A stretch of DNA of 64,000 nucleotides from Legionella jamestowniensis (GTDB lineage: Bacteria > Pseudomonadota > Gammaproteobacteria > Legionellales > Legionellaceae): assembly GCF_001467745.1 (NCBI RefSeq), contig NZ_LNYG01000013.1:102092-166091 (forward strand), written 5' to 3'. The notes below the pieces were generated by a model. The model ran no database searches. It saw only the letters and a program-made list of their open reading frames with translations, and had not been told where the DNA came from. Of the stretch, positions 36,015 through 45,791 are shown piece after piece. The position numbers were made by a program, and so were the translations under genes. Positions within the stretch are counted from its first letter, which is position 1. The number at the start of each line of letters is the position of its first letter.

Positions 36015-37212
36015 GCCAATCTACAAAATTGTCTGCCAACATGGTTCTATCAAAATCAGTCTTTGCCAAAAGACGGGCTCGCTCCCCTTTTTCACATAAT
36101 GCATGGCGATTCTCTGAAGCATATTCTAACACGTCTGCGAATGCTATTGGCATATTCGGTGGTATCACAAACCCGCAATCTTTTTGAGTAATTAAATCTG
36201 CAAGCCAGCCCGGATAATTATTTAACACAGGCAAACCTGAGGCAATGTAATCAAAAAATTTATTGGGTGAGGTTCCATAATAAAATGCAGGCACGTCTGC
36301 CAAAATCTGTAAACCTAGATGCGCAGTTTCCATCAGCCCAGCAAGCTTTTTCTTATCCACAGGGTCATGAAAAATTACATTATCCAAATTTTCTTTTAAA
36401 ACTCGCTTTTGCAACTCAGATTTCAATTTACCCTGGCCAATTAAAAGCAATTTAATATCGCTTCTCCCTCGACGCTTTAATTCAGCTGCCGCATCAAGTA
36501 CGGAGTTTAGACCATTTGCAATACCATGGGTACCAGCAAATATGGCAAAAAAATCTTTTTCATTAATTCCATTCGGGCGCCACGGTATATTAGGGACAGA
36601 AAAAATTTGTAAATCACATCCATTGGGTAACAATTTAACCTTATTTTCAACTACCCCTCGTTGTAAAATTCCATTAACAATACCGGGTGATAATCCAATT
36701 AAGCGATGGGCAGAATGATAAGACAACCATTCCAATAAAGACATGGCACTCAATATTATTGGATTACGAATTACCCTCATTGCTTTTGGCAACTCTGGCC
36801 ACAAATCTCGAACTTCAAATACAAAAGGTTTTTTTAGTAACCAACGAGCAAAAATTCCAGGAATCGCAACAGTTAAAGGCGTAGACGTTGCAAAAATTAA
36901 ATCGTATTTTTCAGTAAACACAAGCCTCAGGCTTTTAACTGCAAATTTAATAAATGTCTTAGCTCTAACCAAGAAACGATCATGATTTGAATAAGCCAAA
37001 TCAAATTCAATAATTTCGATTCCATCAACAGTCCCACGACGACATCCATTAACAAAGGGTTCCGATAAACCTGTTTTAGCTTCGCCATAACTCCCACAAA
37101 CTATAGTTACCTCATGACCACGTTTGATTAATTGCTTAGACATTTCATAGGAGCGAATCCCTGTAGTCCCTTTTGGGGTGGAAAAATGTTGGTGAAAATA
37201 TAATACTTTCAT
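35992..37212 (-). CDS. Glycosyltransferase family 4, WbuB-like
   Basis: GT-B enzyme of 406 residues. MKVLYFHQHFSTPKGTTGIRSYEMSKQLIKRGHEVTIVCGSY, PFVFEVRDLWPELPKAM and LLPNGCDLQIF match the WbuB group, which in E. coli O26 adds N-acetyl-fucosamine; the C-terminal donor part is shown by DKKKLAGLMETAHLGLQIL and TSPNKFFDYIASGLPVLNN. It sits between the heparinase-like gene and the PglC-like gene and probably adds the second sugar to the initiating one (inference). The start overlaps the heparinase-like stop (TAATG). Confidence 0.9.
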   Translation of the reverse strand: MKVLYFHQHFSTPKGTTGIRSYEMSKQLIKRGHEVTIVCGSYGEAKTGLSEPFVNGCRRGTVDGIEIIEFDLAYSNHDRFLVRAKTFIKFAVKSLRLVFTEKYDLIFATSTPLTVAIPGIFARWLLKKPFVFEVRDLWPELPKAMRVIRNPIILSAMSLLEWLSYHSAHRLIGLSPGIVNGILQRGVVENKVKLLPNGCDLQIFSVPNIPWRPNGINEKDFFAIFAGTHGIANGLNSVLDAAAELKRRGRSDIKLLLIGQGKLKSELQKRVLKENLDNVIFHDPVDKKKLAGLMETAHLGLQILADVPAFYYGTSPNKFFDYIASGLPVLNNYPGWLADLITQKDCGFVIPPNMPIAFADVLEYASENRHALCEKGERARLLAKTDFDRTMLADNFVDWLEGACVG

Positions 37213-39038
37213 TACCAGCTGTACTCCGTTACCAAAATACCCGCCTGATGCACTTCTACTTCCAACACAGGCAATTTATTCTTTTGAAGATAATAGCGCG
37301 ACTCCCAACCGTCAACTAATTCAAAACGCACTATTGGAACAGTCGCACTTACTTTGATTGTTTGCTTACCATTCGTCAAGGTATGTCCTTCAATTTTCCA
37401 ATCATCCGGTTTCAATCGCCACCGCAAAACTGCACAATTAATAAATCCATTTATTTTATCCTCTATTTTCAAAATATTATTAGTTAACATCACAAATCGC
37501 TCATGAGTTGCTTTATAGGCGTCCTGATATGACACACCGAAAGAGACAGCTTCCTCATGATCTTGTAATGGTTCTAAAGATTTAACTTTTATCCAATCTC
37601 CAAATAGAAAGCGACTGAGACGAGACATTTGATTACGATTATCAAATTGAATGGTATTATGGCTTGCAGTACCAGGGAAATAAGAAGACCAATTAGGTTC
37701 AGCATTATAACTATAACTACCAGCATCCCTTAATACATTCTCGTCTCTAATCCATAGATCAAGGTGAAGAGCATCAGCTTGGCTTGGTCGAAAACGAAAG
37801 CGAGGGTAACGAATTAAGGCGAAAACATTTGGACGCCGCAATAATGCATAGCCACCTTCATCAAATAAAGTACTCTTTGGTGCATCCATAATTCTTGTTG
37901 AATCATTTATATTGAACCATTTTAAAGGTAAATTCCAAGAGCCTTCCCCTTCATAGGCTTTTTGATTGTTAAAAAGCCGCATTGCAAGTTGTACTGAGGG
38001 CCTATAATCACGATAATCAGTATCAGTTATAGGAAATAATCGGGCACCATCATTTGCCCCAACATTAGGTCCATCACCCGTATGCGGATTGATCAAGTTT
38101 GCCAACCAGTAGGTTGCTGCTTGTACACGTGCCTTCCAAGCTTTTGAAAATGGAGGCAACGAAAGATATCGTCTCCATATTTCAACCATTGAGAGTGTAT
38201 CAAGAACTACGCGGTGATAATTTAGAGAGTGCTGACTAAAACTACCATCTGCTGCAATTAATCGTAACACTCGATTCTCTAACCATTTCTGGCCACATGT
38301 TCGCCATTGTTGTCCCTTATGATGCCCTAAATATTCAAGCCAGCTACCACCGATAAAAAGAGCTGCGGCCTCAGAAGTACCATGATTGTTATCTTGAGCA
38401 ATTGCATAGGCTAATGTTAACTTTATACGAGATAGATGCATCTTAATTAAATCTATAAGATTTGAGGTTGGCTTCTGCACTTGTTCTAATAAGATAGCAG
38501 CCATCGCCAAGTGCATCACACGAATACCCGCTTCCTGTCCACATTTCCAATTCACACCATAGTAGGGGGGATTATGCTTACACCAATCTTCTAGCCAAAA
38601 GTTAAGTTTTTCTAAGGATTTTTCATCGCCTAAATTTGCACTTTGAGCAAAGGATAAAACCCACTCAAAACGAGATGCCTCCCAGATACCTTTAATATCC
38701 CCAACAGTGGGATCAAAATCTGGAATTCTCCACCATGCAAGAGATGCTGGGGCGTTTTTTTTCGTTAGTGGATTAAAATGCCAGTCAGGAGGATTTTCAG
38801 TGACTGGGATAGAATGGTAACCAAAATATTTTGCTATTTTTTGCCAATTTAGAGTAGGAACAAGCTCTGTCTTAATAGACGCACCCTGAGCAAAAAAGCT
38901 CCCTGTAAGAATTTCTTTCTGCTCATGAGGCCTTGAATAGAATCCATATTTTTTACTAATACGATGAATTATCACCAATAAAAAATTCTTAGCTCCAAGA
39001 GATCTTACCGTGTTAACTTTTGTAAATAATTTACTCAT
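37212..39038 (-). CDS. Heparinase II/III family protein (polysaccharide lyase)
   Basis: Protein of 608 residues with an alpha/alpha-toroid N-terminal half (NFWLEDWCKHNPPYYGVNWKCGQEAGIRVMHLAMA; QDNNHGTSEAAALFIGG with the catalytic-side Asn-His) and a beta-sandwich C-terminal half (LFDEGGYALLRRPNVFALIRY, DALHLDLWIRDENVLRDAGSYSYN, FPGTASHNTIQFDNRNQM). These are the heparinase II/III lyase domains that split uronic acid linkages by beta-elimination. There is no signal peptide, so it may act in the cytosol or leave by another route. Since wecC makes a uronic acid, the locus polymer itself could be the substrate. ATGA overlap with the upstream oxidoreductase gene. Confidence 0.9.
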   Translation of the reverse strand: MSKLFTKVNTVRSLGAKNFLLVIIHRISKKYGFYSRPHEQKEILTGSFFAQGASIKTELVPTLNWQKIAKYFGYHSIPVTENPPDWHFNPLTKKNAPASLAWWRIPDFDPTVGDIKGIWEASRFEWVLSFAQSANLGDEKSLEKLNFWLEDWCKHNPPYYGVNWKCGQEAGIRVMHLAMAAILLEQVQKPTSNLIDLIKMHLSRIKLTLAYAIAQDNNHGTSEAAALFIGGSWLEYLGHHKGQQWRTCGQKWLENRVLRLIAADGSFSQHSLNYHRVVLDTLSMVEIWRRYLSLPPFSKAWKARVQAATYWLANLINPHTGDGPNVGANDGARLFPITDTDYRDYRPSVQLAMRLFNNQKAYEGEGSWNLPLKWFNINDSTRIMDAPKSTLFDEGGYALLRRPNVFALIRYPRFRFRPSQADALHLDLWIRDENVLRDAGSYSYNAEPNWSSYFPGTASHNTIQFDNRNQMSRLSRFLFGDWIKVKSLEPLQDHEEAVSFGVSYQDAYKATHERFVMLTNNILKIEDKINGFINCAVLRWRLKPDDWKIEGHTLTNGKQTIKVSATVPIVRFELVDGWESRYYLQKNKLPVLEVEVHQAGILVTEYSW

Positions 39039-41173
39039 TGTCGTCGGAGTTGCTCGGCTACCTCAATACTTACTCTCGCTACCTCAAATATTTCCTCCAC
39101 AGGAATGGGAGTAGCAAGTCCTTGTTCGATAGCAGATAAAAATGCTTGAACACACTGTTCTTGTCCTTTATTTTGTTTCCATAGATTCATAGTCTTAAAT
39201 TCTGGCCAACCGTAGCCTTTAAGTTTGCGAAAATTATCTAATTGTAAAACTCTTCCAGCAGTAAATATTTCTATTCTCTCTTTCGGAAATGCCGCAGCTC
39301 CATTGGCTAAATAGTTAATTGTACCAAATGATCCGTCTGCAAAACCTAAAATAATTGCCGCTTTATCCTCAGTAATTTTTAAAGCAGCGTTATCCCCCAT
39401 ACGTCGTGCTTGAATAGATATAATTTTACTGCCAGCTAGAAAACGCATTAAGTCAATAAAATGACAAGCCTCACCTATGATGCGTCCTCCTCCTGTGGCA
39501 TTATCTTGAATCCAATGCTCTGCCGGAATGGCACCTGCATTCATAGTCATAATAAAAGACTTGGGCTCACTTATTGTCTGTAATAATTTTTTAATTTTTT
39601 GAACTTGGGGTGCAAAGCGGCGATTAAATCCCACCATTAAGTGGTTTTTTTTCCCACAAATTTTTGCTGTGTGATAGGCTGCTTCAACTTCAGATACTTC
39701 CTGTAAGCTAAGGGCAAGGGGTTTTTCTACGAACACATGCTTTCCAGCAGACAATGCTTTAGATACAAGATTTGCATGCGTGTCATGACGTGTAACTATT
39801 GTAATTGTATTAATAGCATCATTGGAAAACAGGATATTTTGGTCGGTGGAGGTTGTGGCAAAGCCCAGCTTTTTGCCGTGTATGCTCCCACTAATCCCTC
39901 CTGTTGTCACGAGTGTATGAAACTGAGCTCCAATCTTTTTAAATGCGGGAAGCAAAATTCGGGAAGCATAATTGCCAGCCCCTATCACTCCAAGAAGAGG
40001 TTTTTTAGAATCGAACTCTCTAGTTTCGTCAAGCTTGATAGTTGTCTGTAATAGTTTAGAAATATCGTTATTATATTGTAAAACAATTCCTAGTGCAGAC
40101 TTATCCTGAGTAAGAATCTGATAAGCTTCGGTAGCTTTTTCAAAAAGAAAAGTATGGGTGATTAAAGGCTTAACATTCAACTGCCCTACGGACATCATAT
40201 CTAATACAGCCTCAAAATTACGCTTTTCTGTCCAGCGCACAAAACCAATTGGATAATCAAAGCCTTTTTCTTCATAAGAAGGATCATATCGACCTGGGCC
40301 GTACGAACAGGAAACTTGAAAACTTAATTCTTTTTCATAAAAGTCAGCACGATCCAGCTCTAAACCTGTAGTCCCTACCAAAACAATACGTCCTCGCTTG
40401 CGACTCATGCGAGCTGCTTGTTTAATTGGTTCTTGTGATCTTGTTGAAGTGGTGATAATGACTCCATCTACACCTTGACAACGACTAAAAGCCAATCCTG
40501 CAGCCACAGGATCTTCATCTTGGCTGAGATTGCAAATTTCAGCCCCAAATTGTTTAGCCAAGTTTAACTTTGTATCATCGAAATCAATAGCTAACACCCG
40601 ACAGCCATTAGCTTTAAGCAGCTGAACAGTAAGCAAACCGATGAGCCCCACTCCGATCACAGTAAAGCACTCCCCAAGGCTCGGATTAGCAAGACGAATG
40701 CCTTGCAGAGCAATACTGGCTAGCACTGTAAAAACAGCGGTTTCATCATTAACATTTTCAGGAATACGTGCACATAGATTTGACGGAGCCTTGACCATTT
40801 CAGCATGCGGACCATTTGAAATAACACGATCCCCTACTCTAAATCCACGAACATTTTTTCCGACCTCAACTACTGTTCCGACATGGCAATATCCTAAAGA
40901 TATTGGCTGAGATAACTTAGAACGCACAGCTTGCACTGTAGTCATCAATCCATCTGTTTTGATTTTTTCTAAAACCATTCTAACTTTTTCAGGTTGCTGT
41001 TTTGCCTTTGCTAGGTAAGAAGCTTTACCAAAATCCACGAGCATTCGTTCCGTACCTGCAGAAATTAATGTAGTATTCGTACTAATTATCAAGTGTCCTT
41101 CGGAACATGATGGGGTAGGACTTTCAAGGAGCTCTATTGTGCCGTCATTAAGATGCTGTAAAATTTGTTTCAT
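39035..41173 (-). CDS. Fused zinc-type alcohol dehydrogenase / Gfo-Idh-MocA oxidoreductase
   Basis: A 712-residue fusion. Residues about 1-350 are an MDR alcohol dehydrogenase-like domain (ISAGTERMLVDFGKASYLAKAKQQPEKV, GYCHVGTVVEVGKNVRGFRVGDRVISNGPHAEM, and GVGLIGLLTVQLLKANGCRVLAIDFD as the NAD(P) site). Residues about 375-712 are a Gfo/Idh/MocA dehydrogenase (KKPLLGVIGAGNYASRILLPAFK, KHVFVEKPLALSLQEV with the EKP catalytic lysine, MVGFNRRFAPQV, IIGEACHFIDLMRFLAGS). Such two-domain proteins are found in surface-glycan loci beside heparinase II/III genes; the reaction is not established. It begins after a 178-base gap holding a hairpin, so it likely opens a transcript. Confidence 0.9.
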   Translation of the reverse strand: MKQILQHLNDGTIELLESPTPSCSEGHLIISTNTTLISAGTERMLVDFGKASYLAKAKQQPEKVRMVLEKIKTDGLMTTVQAVRSKLSQPISLGYCHVGTVVEVGKNVRGFRVGDRVISNGPHAEMVKAPSNLCARIPENVNDETAVFTVLASIALQGIRLANPSLGECFTVIGVGLIGLLTVQLLKANGCRVLAIDFDDTKLNLAKQFGAEICNLSQDEDPVAAGLAFSRCQGVDGVIITTSTRSQEPIKQAARMSRKRGRIVLVGTTGLELDRADFYEKELSFQVSCSYGPGRYDPSYEEKGFDYPIGFVRWTEKRNFEAVLDMMSVGQLNVKPLITHTFLFEKATEAYQILTQDKSALGIVLQYNNDISKLLQTTIKLDETREFDSKKPLLGVIGAGNYASRILLPAFKKIGAQFHTLVTTGGISGSIHGKKLGFATTSTDQNILFSNDAINTITIVTRHDTHANLVSKALSAGKHVFVEKPLALSLQEVSEVEAAYHTAKICGKKNHLMVGFNRRFAPQVQKIKKLLQTISEPKSFIMTMNAGAIPAEHWIQDNATGGGRIIGEACHFIDLMRFLAGSKIISIQARRMGDNAALKITEDKAAIILGFADGSFGTINYLANGAAAFPKERIEIFTAGRVLQLDNFRKLKGYGWPEFKTMNLWKQNKGQEQCVQAFLSAIEQGLATPIPVEEIFEVARVSIEVAEQLRRQ

Positions 41174-41241
41174 TATTAAGTCTCCATATTAATGTACAGC
41201 AAAATCTAGTCTTTAAATTTCTGAATAAAAACTACCACTTT

Positions 41242-41275
41242 TAGGCATATAACAAAAGGATTTATTATATGCCTA
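41242..41275. terminator. Hairpin between two blocks of the glycan locus
   Basis: TAGGCATATAA (41242-41252) and TTATATGCCTA (41265-41275) form a perfect 11-base stem with a 12-base loop in the 178-base gap after the polymerase gene at 41352. It could end transcription from the upstream AT-rich block, though on the minus strand it is not followed by a T-run. Confidence 0.4.
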
Positions 41276-41351
41276 ATCATCTTTTAAGATAAACATAATC
41301 TTTGACGATTCTGTCATGATCAAATAAACAATTTTCTATATTCGCTATTCT

Positions 41352-42770
41352 TTATTCAGAATTAGTTGCCCTCTTTGGTATCGTGAAAGAAAAATATGAT
41401 TTTTGTCTCTGAGAAAAAGATGGGTAACAAAGAGCATACGCAAAAAAAACAGGTAAGATTGAGTAAACGAAAGACTTTAGAAAAGAAGAAAAGTCGGTTC
41501 GCAAAAAAAAGAAAAACCACGGAATCACTATTGCATACCAAATTACATTGATAGGTCTAGGGTTCACTATTGCTTTATTCTCTATATACTTGATTACACT
41601 TCCCACTAAAAAAAATTCGGCAAAAACACCTATAGTCCCAAAATTTAGGTATCCTTCAGCCACGGGAAAAAAACCCATATTTCCACCAATAGCGATGTAG
41701 TCAGCAGAAAAAAATTCTTTCGTATATTGTTCACTTAGACTAGCTGAAAACTTTAAAATTGATGAAGGAATAATATTTATAAATGCTTCCATATAACTTT
41801 TTCCAAGCTGAAAACCATCTATGAACCAATGATCTTTAACCTGAAGCATTGCTCTGAACGGAGCACCGAGTTCACTTTTGGATAAATCTAACCATGTCAA
41901 GTTAAAATGACCTGAAATATAAGAGAAAGCCGCCATAACGCCCTGATCAGATAACACCTGCCTAAAACTAGCAAAAATTCCAAATAAAAAAACACAAGCA
42001 AGAGAAAATAAAATTAATTTTTTAGAAACTCTACCTCTAACTTTTAAAAAATACATAGAAAGAGAAGATAGAATTAGAAAAAAACTTGGCCTTCTAATAC
42101 CTAAATAGCTAACTCCTATAACAAAAAAAAGTAGGAACAATATTAAAAAAAAGCCTAACATTCGTCTCTTTCGTACAGGATCATATAACCATGAATATGC
42201 CAGAAAAAGAAAACCTACAATTGAATAATAAAGACCCAGCTCTATCGGCCCCACTTCTCTTTTTATTAAAGCCCTTCCAGCATAACCAGCACTTAGATAT
42301 GCTGAAAAACCAACAGACACTGAGATAGCTATGAGCAATGCAATGACGCCTAAGGAAACAGTTACAAAGCCAAACACTAACTCATCCTTGTAAAGCTGCT
42401 TAGCAAAAAAATTAGGCTTTCCCACAAAATAATAACTTGATACTAATCCTAACAGAGCTGCTACACAGTTAATTGTAACAAAGCTTACTCCTTCGCTGTC
42501 ATAATCAGAGTATACCAAGTGGTGTAATGGAATAGCCATTGAATAGAAAAAAAGAGCTAAAAGACAAATAGTAGATATCGAAAATATACTCACTACTGAT
42601 CTGTAACTTGCGAGAATAGCTCCAAAAATGAAGCAACCAAAAGCAGAAATAATGACCTCAGTACTAAGACTAAGCCAGTAAAATATAAAGACACAAGCAG
42701 CTAGAGTTAAAAAAATGTGCCCCAAAATTAATTCAATGGAGCTAATTGAATATGCAATATTTTTTTTCAT
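41352..42770 (-). CDS. O-antigen polymerase-like membrane protein (Wzy candidate 2)
   Basis: Integral membrane protein of 472 residues with about 12-13 hydrophobic helices and one large loop (about residues 290-350). The pattern GVSYLGIRRPSFFLILSSLSMYFLKVRGR and, near the end, MGFFPVAEGYLNFGTIGVFAEFFLVG is typical of the oligosaccharide repeat-unit polymerase (Wzy, O-antigen polymerase) family. As usual for Wzy, sequence conservation is low and the call rests on topology, this short motif and its place between a glycosyltransferase and a hairpin. The gene is strongly AT-rich. Confidence 0.8.
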   Translation of the reverse strand: MKKNIAYSISSIELILGHIFLTLAACVFIFYWLSLSTEVIISAFGCFIFGAILASYRSVVSIFSISTICLLALFFYSMAIPLHHLVYSDYDSEGVSFVTINCVAALLGLVSSYYFVGKPNFFAKQLYKDELVFGFVTVSLGVIALLIAISVSVGFSAYLSAGYAGRALIKREVGPIELGLYYSIVGFLFLAYSWLYDPVRKRRMLGFFLILFLLFFVIGVSYLGIRRPSFFLILSSLSMYFLKVRGRVSKKLILFSLACVFLFGIFASFRQVLSDQGVMAAFSYISGHFNLTWLDLSKSELGAPFRAMLQVKDHWFIDGFQLGKSYMEAFINIIPSSILKFSASLSEQYTKEFFSADYIAIGGNMGFFPVAEGYLNFGTIGVFAEFFLVGSVIKYIENKAIVNPRPINVIWYAIVIPWFFFFLRTDFSSFLKSFVYSILPVFFAYALCYPSFSQRQKSYFSFTIPKRATNSE

Positions 42771-42848
42771 AATTAATATATCTGTCCAAGAGGATCATAG
42801 TATTTATATAACCTATAGATATTACCGTTATGTCTGCTTACAGTCGTT

Positions 42849-43976
42849 TCAGAAATCATCTATTTTTTTATGAATAAATTTATATAAATTTTTCACATTT
42901 GGCACCAATGAATCCATTTTAAAATTTTCTATTTTGTTAAGCATGCGGGTTTGACATTTTTTATATTCTTCATTTAGTAGCATCGCATAAGACCTAGTAA
43001 ATATTTGCTCATAGCAGCTGACGTTATTCAAATCTGAAATTTTAAAAAACATGCTAAATTCACGCAAGGAAGCATAAGAATCTAGGTCAGCAAGTAAAGG
43101 TATAGCTCCACATGCTGCGGCCTCTAGAATAGAACTTGACAATTGATCGGACTCGGGTACAGATATTGAAAAATCCGCTATTGATAAAAATTTCACAAGT
43201 TCTTGTTGAGATAAAAAACCCTTTATTAGTTTAATATAAGAATTATCAGTACAAAGAAGTTCAACTTTTTCCAGATAATTATAATCTGAATCACCTTCAA
43301 GTAGAATCAAAGTACCTACTTTGTTTTTTTTTCTAAACTGCATAAAAGCTTGAGCCACCTCCAAAGTATGGTAATGTGGATGAATCCTTCGATTAACAAC
43401 CCAAATAGGGCCATCTAATGTTCCAAAATGCGTTTTTATTTCATCTTTATTTTTTTGCTCATAACAAAAGATATTTGAAATTCCTAAACTAAATTCAAAA
43501 ATTCTATTTGTGTCGACGCCAAATTTAGAAATTAAATCTTTAGTCATTTCTGGTGAGGTTGAAGATATAGCTGTTGCTTTTTTAAGTATTAAACGAATTA
43601 AATAATAATATAACTTACTTTTATTATGAGACTGGAAAATTTCACTGCCATAGGTTGTTATAATATATTGTTTTCCTGATAGGAAAGCCGTTAAACCATA
43701 TCCTGAAGTATTATGTGCATGTAGAAAAAATGAAGGATATCGTACGCTTACAATTCTTATAAAAAGACCCGCCAGTATATATTTTAATGTGGTTGGAATA
43801 TGATTTAAAATCAAAGGAAGTATTCTTTCAACACGTGAACTTGTTAGCTTTTCTTTTTTTGATGAATGTATTGTATGAATACAAATGTTATATCCAGCTA
43901 ATCTTAATAACTCTTCCCAATGTCGTACATGGGGGCTGTAAGGGTTAGCCAAAAAATTAATTTTATCATGCTCCAT
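42849..43976 (-). CDS. Glycosyltransferase, GT4-like
   Basis: Predicted GT-B glycosyltransferase of about 375 residues. In the N-terminal half, NFLANPYSPHVRHWEELLRLAGYNICIHTIHSS and HAHNTSGYGLTAFLSGKQYIITTYGSEIFQSHNKSKLYYYLIRLILKKATAISSTSPEM resemble GT4 acceptor-side strands. In the C-terminal half, LIKGFLSQQELVKFLSIADFSISVPESDQLSSSILEAAACGAIPLLAD gives the E-x7 donor motif. Donor unknown. ATG 43976 is preferred to 44027 since GAG lies about seven bases upstream and it leaves only an 11-base overlap with the flippase gene. Very low GC, as in its neighbours. Confidence 0.83.
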   Translation of the reverse strand: MEHDKINFLANPYSPHVRHWEELLRLAGYNICIHTIHSSKKEKLTSSRVERILPLILNHIPTTLKYILAGLFIRIVSVRYPSFFLHAHNTSGYGLTAFLSGKQYIITTYGSEIFQSHNKSKLYYYLIRLILKKATAISSTSPEMTKDLISKFGVDTNRIFEFSLGISNIFCYEQKNKDEIKTHFGTLDGPIWVVNRRIHPHYHTLEVAQAFMQFRKKNKVGTLILLEGDSDYNYLEKVELLCTDNSYIKLIKGFLSQQELVKFLSIADFSISVPESDQLSSSILEAAACGAIPLLADLDSYASLREFSMFFKISDLNNVSCYEQIFTRSYAMLLNEEYKKCQTRMLNKIENFKMDSLVPNVKNLYKFIHKKIDDF

Positions 43977-45195
43977 TTGAAACTCTTTTTTCCAATATAT
44001 AAATATTATTTTTGTAGTAATACACAAATTGAAGAACTAGATATGCACCCAAAATACCAACGACTTTCCCTAGCATTTGATCACGTATAAATCCAGCTAT
44101 AGAAACAGCAATAATAGCCCATAATAAACTTCCTATAAGCAAAAAAGTGTATTTACCTTGGGAAACTAACAATTGATTTTGAATGGCTCCTAAGGAGGCT
44201 ATTATTCCAGAAATTTGCCATAACAAAACAACTATTATTATTTTATTTGACATTACTATTCCGTATATACGGAATAGTAATGGTAATGCCAAACAGACAG
44301 CAGCTAACCATATAATGCCAACAATCAAATAATAAAAATTTAAATTACTAATTAGCACTTTTTTTTGTTTATATAAATTTTGACTTAACTTCGGAACGAG
44401 AATTCCTCCTAATATTCCTGGTATAAATATAACCACTGTAAAAAGCTGAAATCCTAAAAAAAAGGCTGACTTACCTACAATGTCAGGAGAAGCATTAATT
44501 TGCTTTCCAAAGAGGAAAAATATAATCAAAAAAGGCAAGCCGAATAAAGCGCTATAAGTAGACTTTGCCATTTCTACCAAAAAATTATCTTTGAAAATTT
44601 TTTTGCACAATTTAATACAGTTTCCTGTAATCTTGAACCAGCTATACAGCCCTAAAAACATCCACATTAATGAAAACAGCAGCAACAGCAAATAATAGTT
44701 GTCAAAGATAATCAAAAAAACGCTTAATCCAAATATTATTAAACTATTATAGAACCATAGGTACCCTGCTAAACGATGTTCGTTTGACCTATTTAAAATT
44801 GCAGAAGCGAGGGAAAGAAGAAAATATCCCAGACAATAAAAAAGAATCGATATAAAAATCAGAATTTGTACATGCGCATTGACGCTGTCAGGTCTCTCAG
44901 GTAAGCAAATACCAAAAAGAAACAAGAGACTTAATATGATTAAGGCAAACAAGAGATTTGCAAACCCGCCATATTGTAGCCTTAATAGTCGATCTTCTGA
45001 ATCACTGGGTAGAGATAATATTCGAGGTATAGTCCCCATAAGAGAAAAATTAGTAACAACATTTGAAATGGTTAAAAACAGAACGAATTGTGTATAGGCA
45101 TCTTCTCCTAATTTATGAGCAATCAAGGCACCTAGCATTATCGGAGCAAAACGGGATAAACCAACACCTACTACATAAATAGCTCCTTGAATCAA
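43966..45195 (-). CDS. Second polysaccharide flippase (Wzx candidate 2)
   Basis: Membrane protein of 409 residues with about 12 helices, of the MATE/polysaccharide-exporter (Wzx, RfbX-like) fold. The N-terminus AIYVVGVGLSRFAPIMLGALIAHKLGEDAYTQFVLFLTISNVVTNFSLMGTIPRILS matches the first two helices of the family. Unlike the flippase at 24878 it does not resemble WzxE, so the two probably carry different repeat units. It lies between the hexapeptide acyltransferase and a GT4 gene, overlapping the latter by 11 bases. Confidence 0.87.
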   Translation of the reverse strand: MIQGAIYVVGVGLSRFAPIMLGALIAHKLGEDAYTQFVLFLTISNVVTNFSLMGTIPRILSLPSDSEDRLLRLQYGGFANLLFALIILSLLFLFGICLPERPDSVNAHVQILIFISILFYCLGYFLLSLASAILNRSNEHRLAGYLWFYNSLIIFGLSVFLIIFDNYYLLLLLFSLMWMFLGLYSWFKITGNCIKLCKKIFKDNFLVEMAKSTYSALFGLPFLIIFFLFGKQINASPDIVGKSAFFLGFQLFTVVIFIPGILGGILVPKLSQNLYKQKKVLISNLNFYYLIVGIIWLAAVCLALPLLFRIYGIVMSNKIIIVVLLWQISGIIASLGAIQNQLLVSQGKYTFLLIGSLLWAIIAVSIAGFIRDQMLGKVVGILGAYLVLQFVYYYKNNIYILEKRVSNGA

Positions 45196-45197
45196 TT

Positions 45198-45761
45198 TTA
45201 ATCTCCGCTATTCAAAATCTCTTTATGCTTTTTAAGTTCATCTTCAGAGAATCTTGATTTAACAATTTTGGCAGGAACACCCGCAACAATAGTATATGGA
45301 GGCACCGATTTAGTGACTACACTACCGGCTGCAACTACAGCACCCTCTCCAATCGAAACGCCCTTTAAAATCACTGCATTAGCGCCAATCCAAACATCTC
45401 TATTTATAGTGACTGCTCCTGATTTTTTTTCATATCCACTTTTTTGAGCCAAAAACATAGGTATACCAATTTGTCTTATCTCATGATCCCCACATAAGAT
45501 TGTGACATTTGGGCCAAACATAACAAAAGAACTAATTTTTATTGGATTTTGCTCAGAAGCTGACATCCATGCCCCTCCCCCAATAAAAACAAAACTTCCT
45601 ATATCGATACTTTCGTAGGTCATTACCGAGTTTGTGGGATCAAAAATTACATTATTACCACAAGAATGAAACCTCATCTTATACAAAATCATTAGCAATC
45701 TTGACCATACACGTCGAAAATTTTCATGAAACAAAGCTGGAATCTTTAGGATTTTTTTCAT
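45198..45761 (-). CDS. Hexapeptide-repeat acyltransferase (CatB/LacA-like)
   Basis: Acetyltransferase of 187 residues with a left-handed beta-helix. The hexapeptide turns are visible as [42 protein letters not shown] (His of GDH probably catalytic), then [50 protein letters not shown], the standard end of the family. It probably O-acetylates a sugar of the repeat unit. It is two bases from the flippase gene; a second acyltransferase (acyltransferase-3 family) lies outside the block at 22422. Confidence 0.9.
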   Translation of the reverse strand: MKKILKIPALFHENFRRVWSRLLMILYKMRFHSCGNNVIFDPTNSVMTYESIDIGSFVFIGGGAWMSASEQNPIKISSFVMFGPNVTILCGDHEIRQIGIPMFLAQKSGYEKKSGAVTINRDVWIGANAVILKGVSIGEGAVVAAGSVVTKSVPPYTIVAGVPAKIVKSRFSEDELKKHKEILNSGD

Positions 45762-45791
45762 CTTACTACCTGAGAAAAATTATCTATACAC

